This document shows positions 13,382-14,376 of a stretch of 14,376 nt of DNA, piece by piece. Both the position numbers and the translations under genes were made by a program. The stretch comes from an uncultured Veillonella sp. (GTDB lineage: Bacteria > Bacillota > Negativicutes > Veillonellales > Veillonellaceae). Where the stretch lies: contig URQX01000033.1 in NCBI GenBank assembly GCA_900550175.1, positions 1 to 14,376 on the forward strand, in the 5' to 3' direction. Below the pieces are notes generated by a model. It had not been told where the DNA came from. It did not search any database and was given only the letters and a program-made list of their open reading frames with translations. Every line of letters begins with the position of its first letter. Positions within the stretch are counted from its first letter, which is position 1.

Positions 13382-14376
13382 ATGAAACTAGTCAGATGCC
13401 CTAGTTGTGGTTTCATTTGTAAGAAAAATGGTAAAACAAGTGCGGGTTCTCAACGTTGGTATTGTAATCAATGTTCTTGCTCATTCACAAATAAAGTGAA
13501 TAAAACTAACAATAATTTACAGATGTTTTTGGATTGGTTATTTGGTAAACACACACAGTTAGATATGTCTGGTGATGGACGTTTATTTCGGAGAAAAACA
13601 TCACAGTTTTGGGAACTTTGGCCGTTACCACTAAAAGTTGAATCATCAAGTAGCGTAGTATTTGTTGATGGTATTTATTTAGCTAGAAATGCTTGCATTT
13701 TAATCTGTTGTAATGAGACGCATGTCTTAGGATGGTATGTTTGTAGATATGAGCATTCTAAGGCTTGGGAGGCTTTATTACGACGTATTTCATCACCTAT
13801 AGTAGTTATATCCGATGGTGGTACCGGCTTTCAAAAGGCATTAAAAAAAGTTTGGCCGAAAGCCAAACTACAAAGGTGCTTATTTCATGTATTTCAACAA
13901 GTAAAACGTTATACAACAATACGTCCTAAAACGATTGCTGGCTGTGAATTATATGGAATTGCAAGGGATTTATTAACGATACACACGCAAGATCATGCCG
14001 TGAAGTGGGTGCAAAATGTTATGTCATGGAAAGTACGACATAGAGTATTTTTATCAGAAATGACAGTTGATGAAAATGGTACGATACGACCTAAACACGA
14101 ACGACTTATCAAAGCAGAAAATTCCTTAGTTAAATTAATTAATAACAGATGTTTGTTTACTTACTTAGATACATCGTTGAGATGTACCTGTCCAGCTACT
14201 AATAATTGTATAGAAGGTGGCATAAATGCTCAGTTACGCGCTATGTTACGTAATCATAGAGGAATGTCTATTGAAAGACGAATAAAAGCGGTATTCTGGT
14301 GGTGCTATATGCACTCACCGAACCCGCTTTCTAATGCAGAAATACTTAAGGTTATGCCGACCAACAAGAGTATTTC
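13382..14376 (+). CDS. IS1249-like (IS256 family) transposase, 3' end outside window
   Basis: The frame is open for 331 codons from ATG 13382 to the window end without a stop, so it is intact as far as seen. AGAAGGAG lies 7 bases before the ATG. The N-terminus is a zinc ribbon, CPSCG (Cys6, Cys9) paired with CNQC (Cys28, Cys31), with KNGKTSAGSQRW between, as in IS1249-type transposases. A WLFGKHTQ segment follows. The catalytic DDE residues appear to be Asp96 (VFVDGIYL), Asp145 (ISDGGTGF) and Glu278 (CIEGGINAQLR). The IS256-family block LQRCLFHVFQQVKRY lies just after the second Asp, and LRNHRGM lies after the Glu. It catalyses cut-and-paste or copy-out transposition of its element. Conservation of all key residues suggests a functional copy, though its C-terminus cannot be checked. 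Confidence 0.88.
   Translation, partial: MKLVRCPSCGFICKKNGKTSAGSQRWYCNQCSCSFTNKVNKTNNNLQMFLDWLFGKHTQLDMSGDGRLFRRKTSQFWELWPLPLKVESSSSVVFVDGIYLARNACILICCNETHVLGWYVCRYEHSKAWEALLRRISSPIVVISDGGTGFQKALKKVWPKAKLQRCLFHVFQQVKRYTTIRPKTIAGCELYGIARDLLTIHTQDHAVKWVQNVMSWKVRHRVFLSEMTVDENGTIRPKHERLIKAENSLVKLINNRCLFTYLDTSLRCTCPATNNCIEGGINAQLRAMLRNHRGMSIERRIKAVFWWCYMHSPNPLSNAEILKVMPTNKSI

Larger units (their letters stand above)
13281..14376 (+). mobile_element. Insertion sequence of the IS256 family, IS1249-like group, right end outside window
   Basis: The element is defined by its transposase gene and by a probable left end at or near 13281, where the 21-base repeat copy lies. The left boundary is approximate. 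The right inverted repeat and any target duplication lie beyond the window. It sits downstream of the polysaccharide locus, after two terminators, and disrupts no gene that I can identify. Confidence 0.7.

Overview
This 14.4-kb window is the 3' part of a surface-polysaccharide (O-antigen or capsule) biosynthesis locus of the Wzx/Wzy type. It is followed by one small gene of unknown function and by an insertion sequence that runs off the right edge. Every gene I can support is on the + strand. Low G+C, purine-rich ribosome binding sites and Firmicute-like protein sequences suggest a low-G+C Firmicute. The style of the initiating transferase and its codon use suggest a Negativicute such as Veillonella, a diderm that carries LPS. 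The genus is a judgement from memory and was not tested.

Layout. Positions 1-792 hold the C-terminal part of a WbaP-type phosphoglycosyltransferase whose 5' end lies outside the window. Positions 792-1892 hold glf, UDP-galactopyranose mutase. From 1889 the DNA becomes markedly more AT-rich and a variable cassette begins: an acyltransferase-3 membrane protein (1889-2893), a Wzy polymerase (2919-4535), a DUF4422 putative glycosyltransferase (4525-5286), a GT4 glycosyltransferase (5297-6388), a NodB-type polysaccharide deacetylase (6385-7386), a LicD-family phosphotransferase (7399-8193), a TarI/IspD-like cytidylyltransferase (8210-8929), a Wzx flippase (8939-10447) and two NAD(P)-dependent extended SDR enzymes (10461-11381 and 11387-12442). 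Start and stop codons overlap or sit within about 25 bases throughout, which fits one operon. Positions 12443-12685 are non-coding and carry hairpins and a candidate promoter. Positions 12686-13087 encode a 133-residue protein I do not recognise. Positions 13088-13381 hold two terminator-like hairpins, a 21-base direct repeat in two copies and a perfect palindrome. Positions 13382 to the end are an open, partial IS1249-like (IS256-family) transposase.

How the genes work together (inference). WbaP puts a hexose-1-phosphate, probably Gal-1-P, on undecaprenyl phosphate. The GT4 enzyme and probably the DUF4422 protein add sugars, and Glf supplies UDP-galactofuranose. The cytidylyltransferase, perhaps with one of the SDR enzymes as reductase, makes a CDP-alditol such as CDP-ribitol, CDP-arabinitol or CDP-mannitol. 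LicD would transfer the alditol phosphate to the glycan. The acyltransferase and the deacetylase would decorate it. Wzx flips the unit and Wzy polymerises it. The most interesting point is the LicD plus TarI/IspD-like pair, which parallels the animal FKTN/FKRP plus ISPD (CRPPA) system that puts ribitol phosphate on alpha-dystroglycan.
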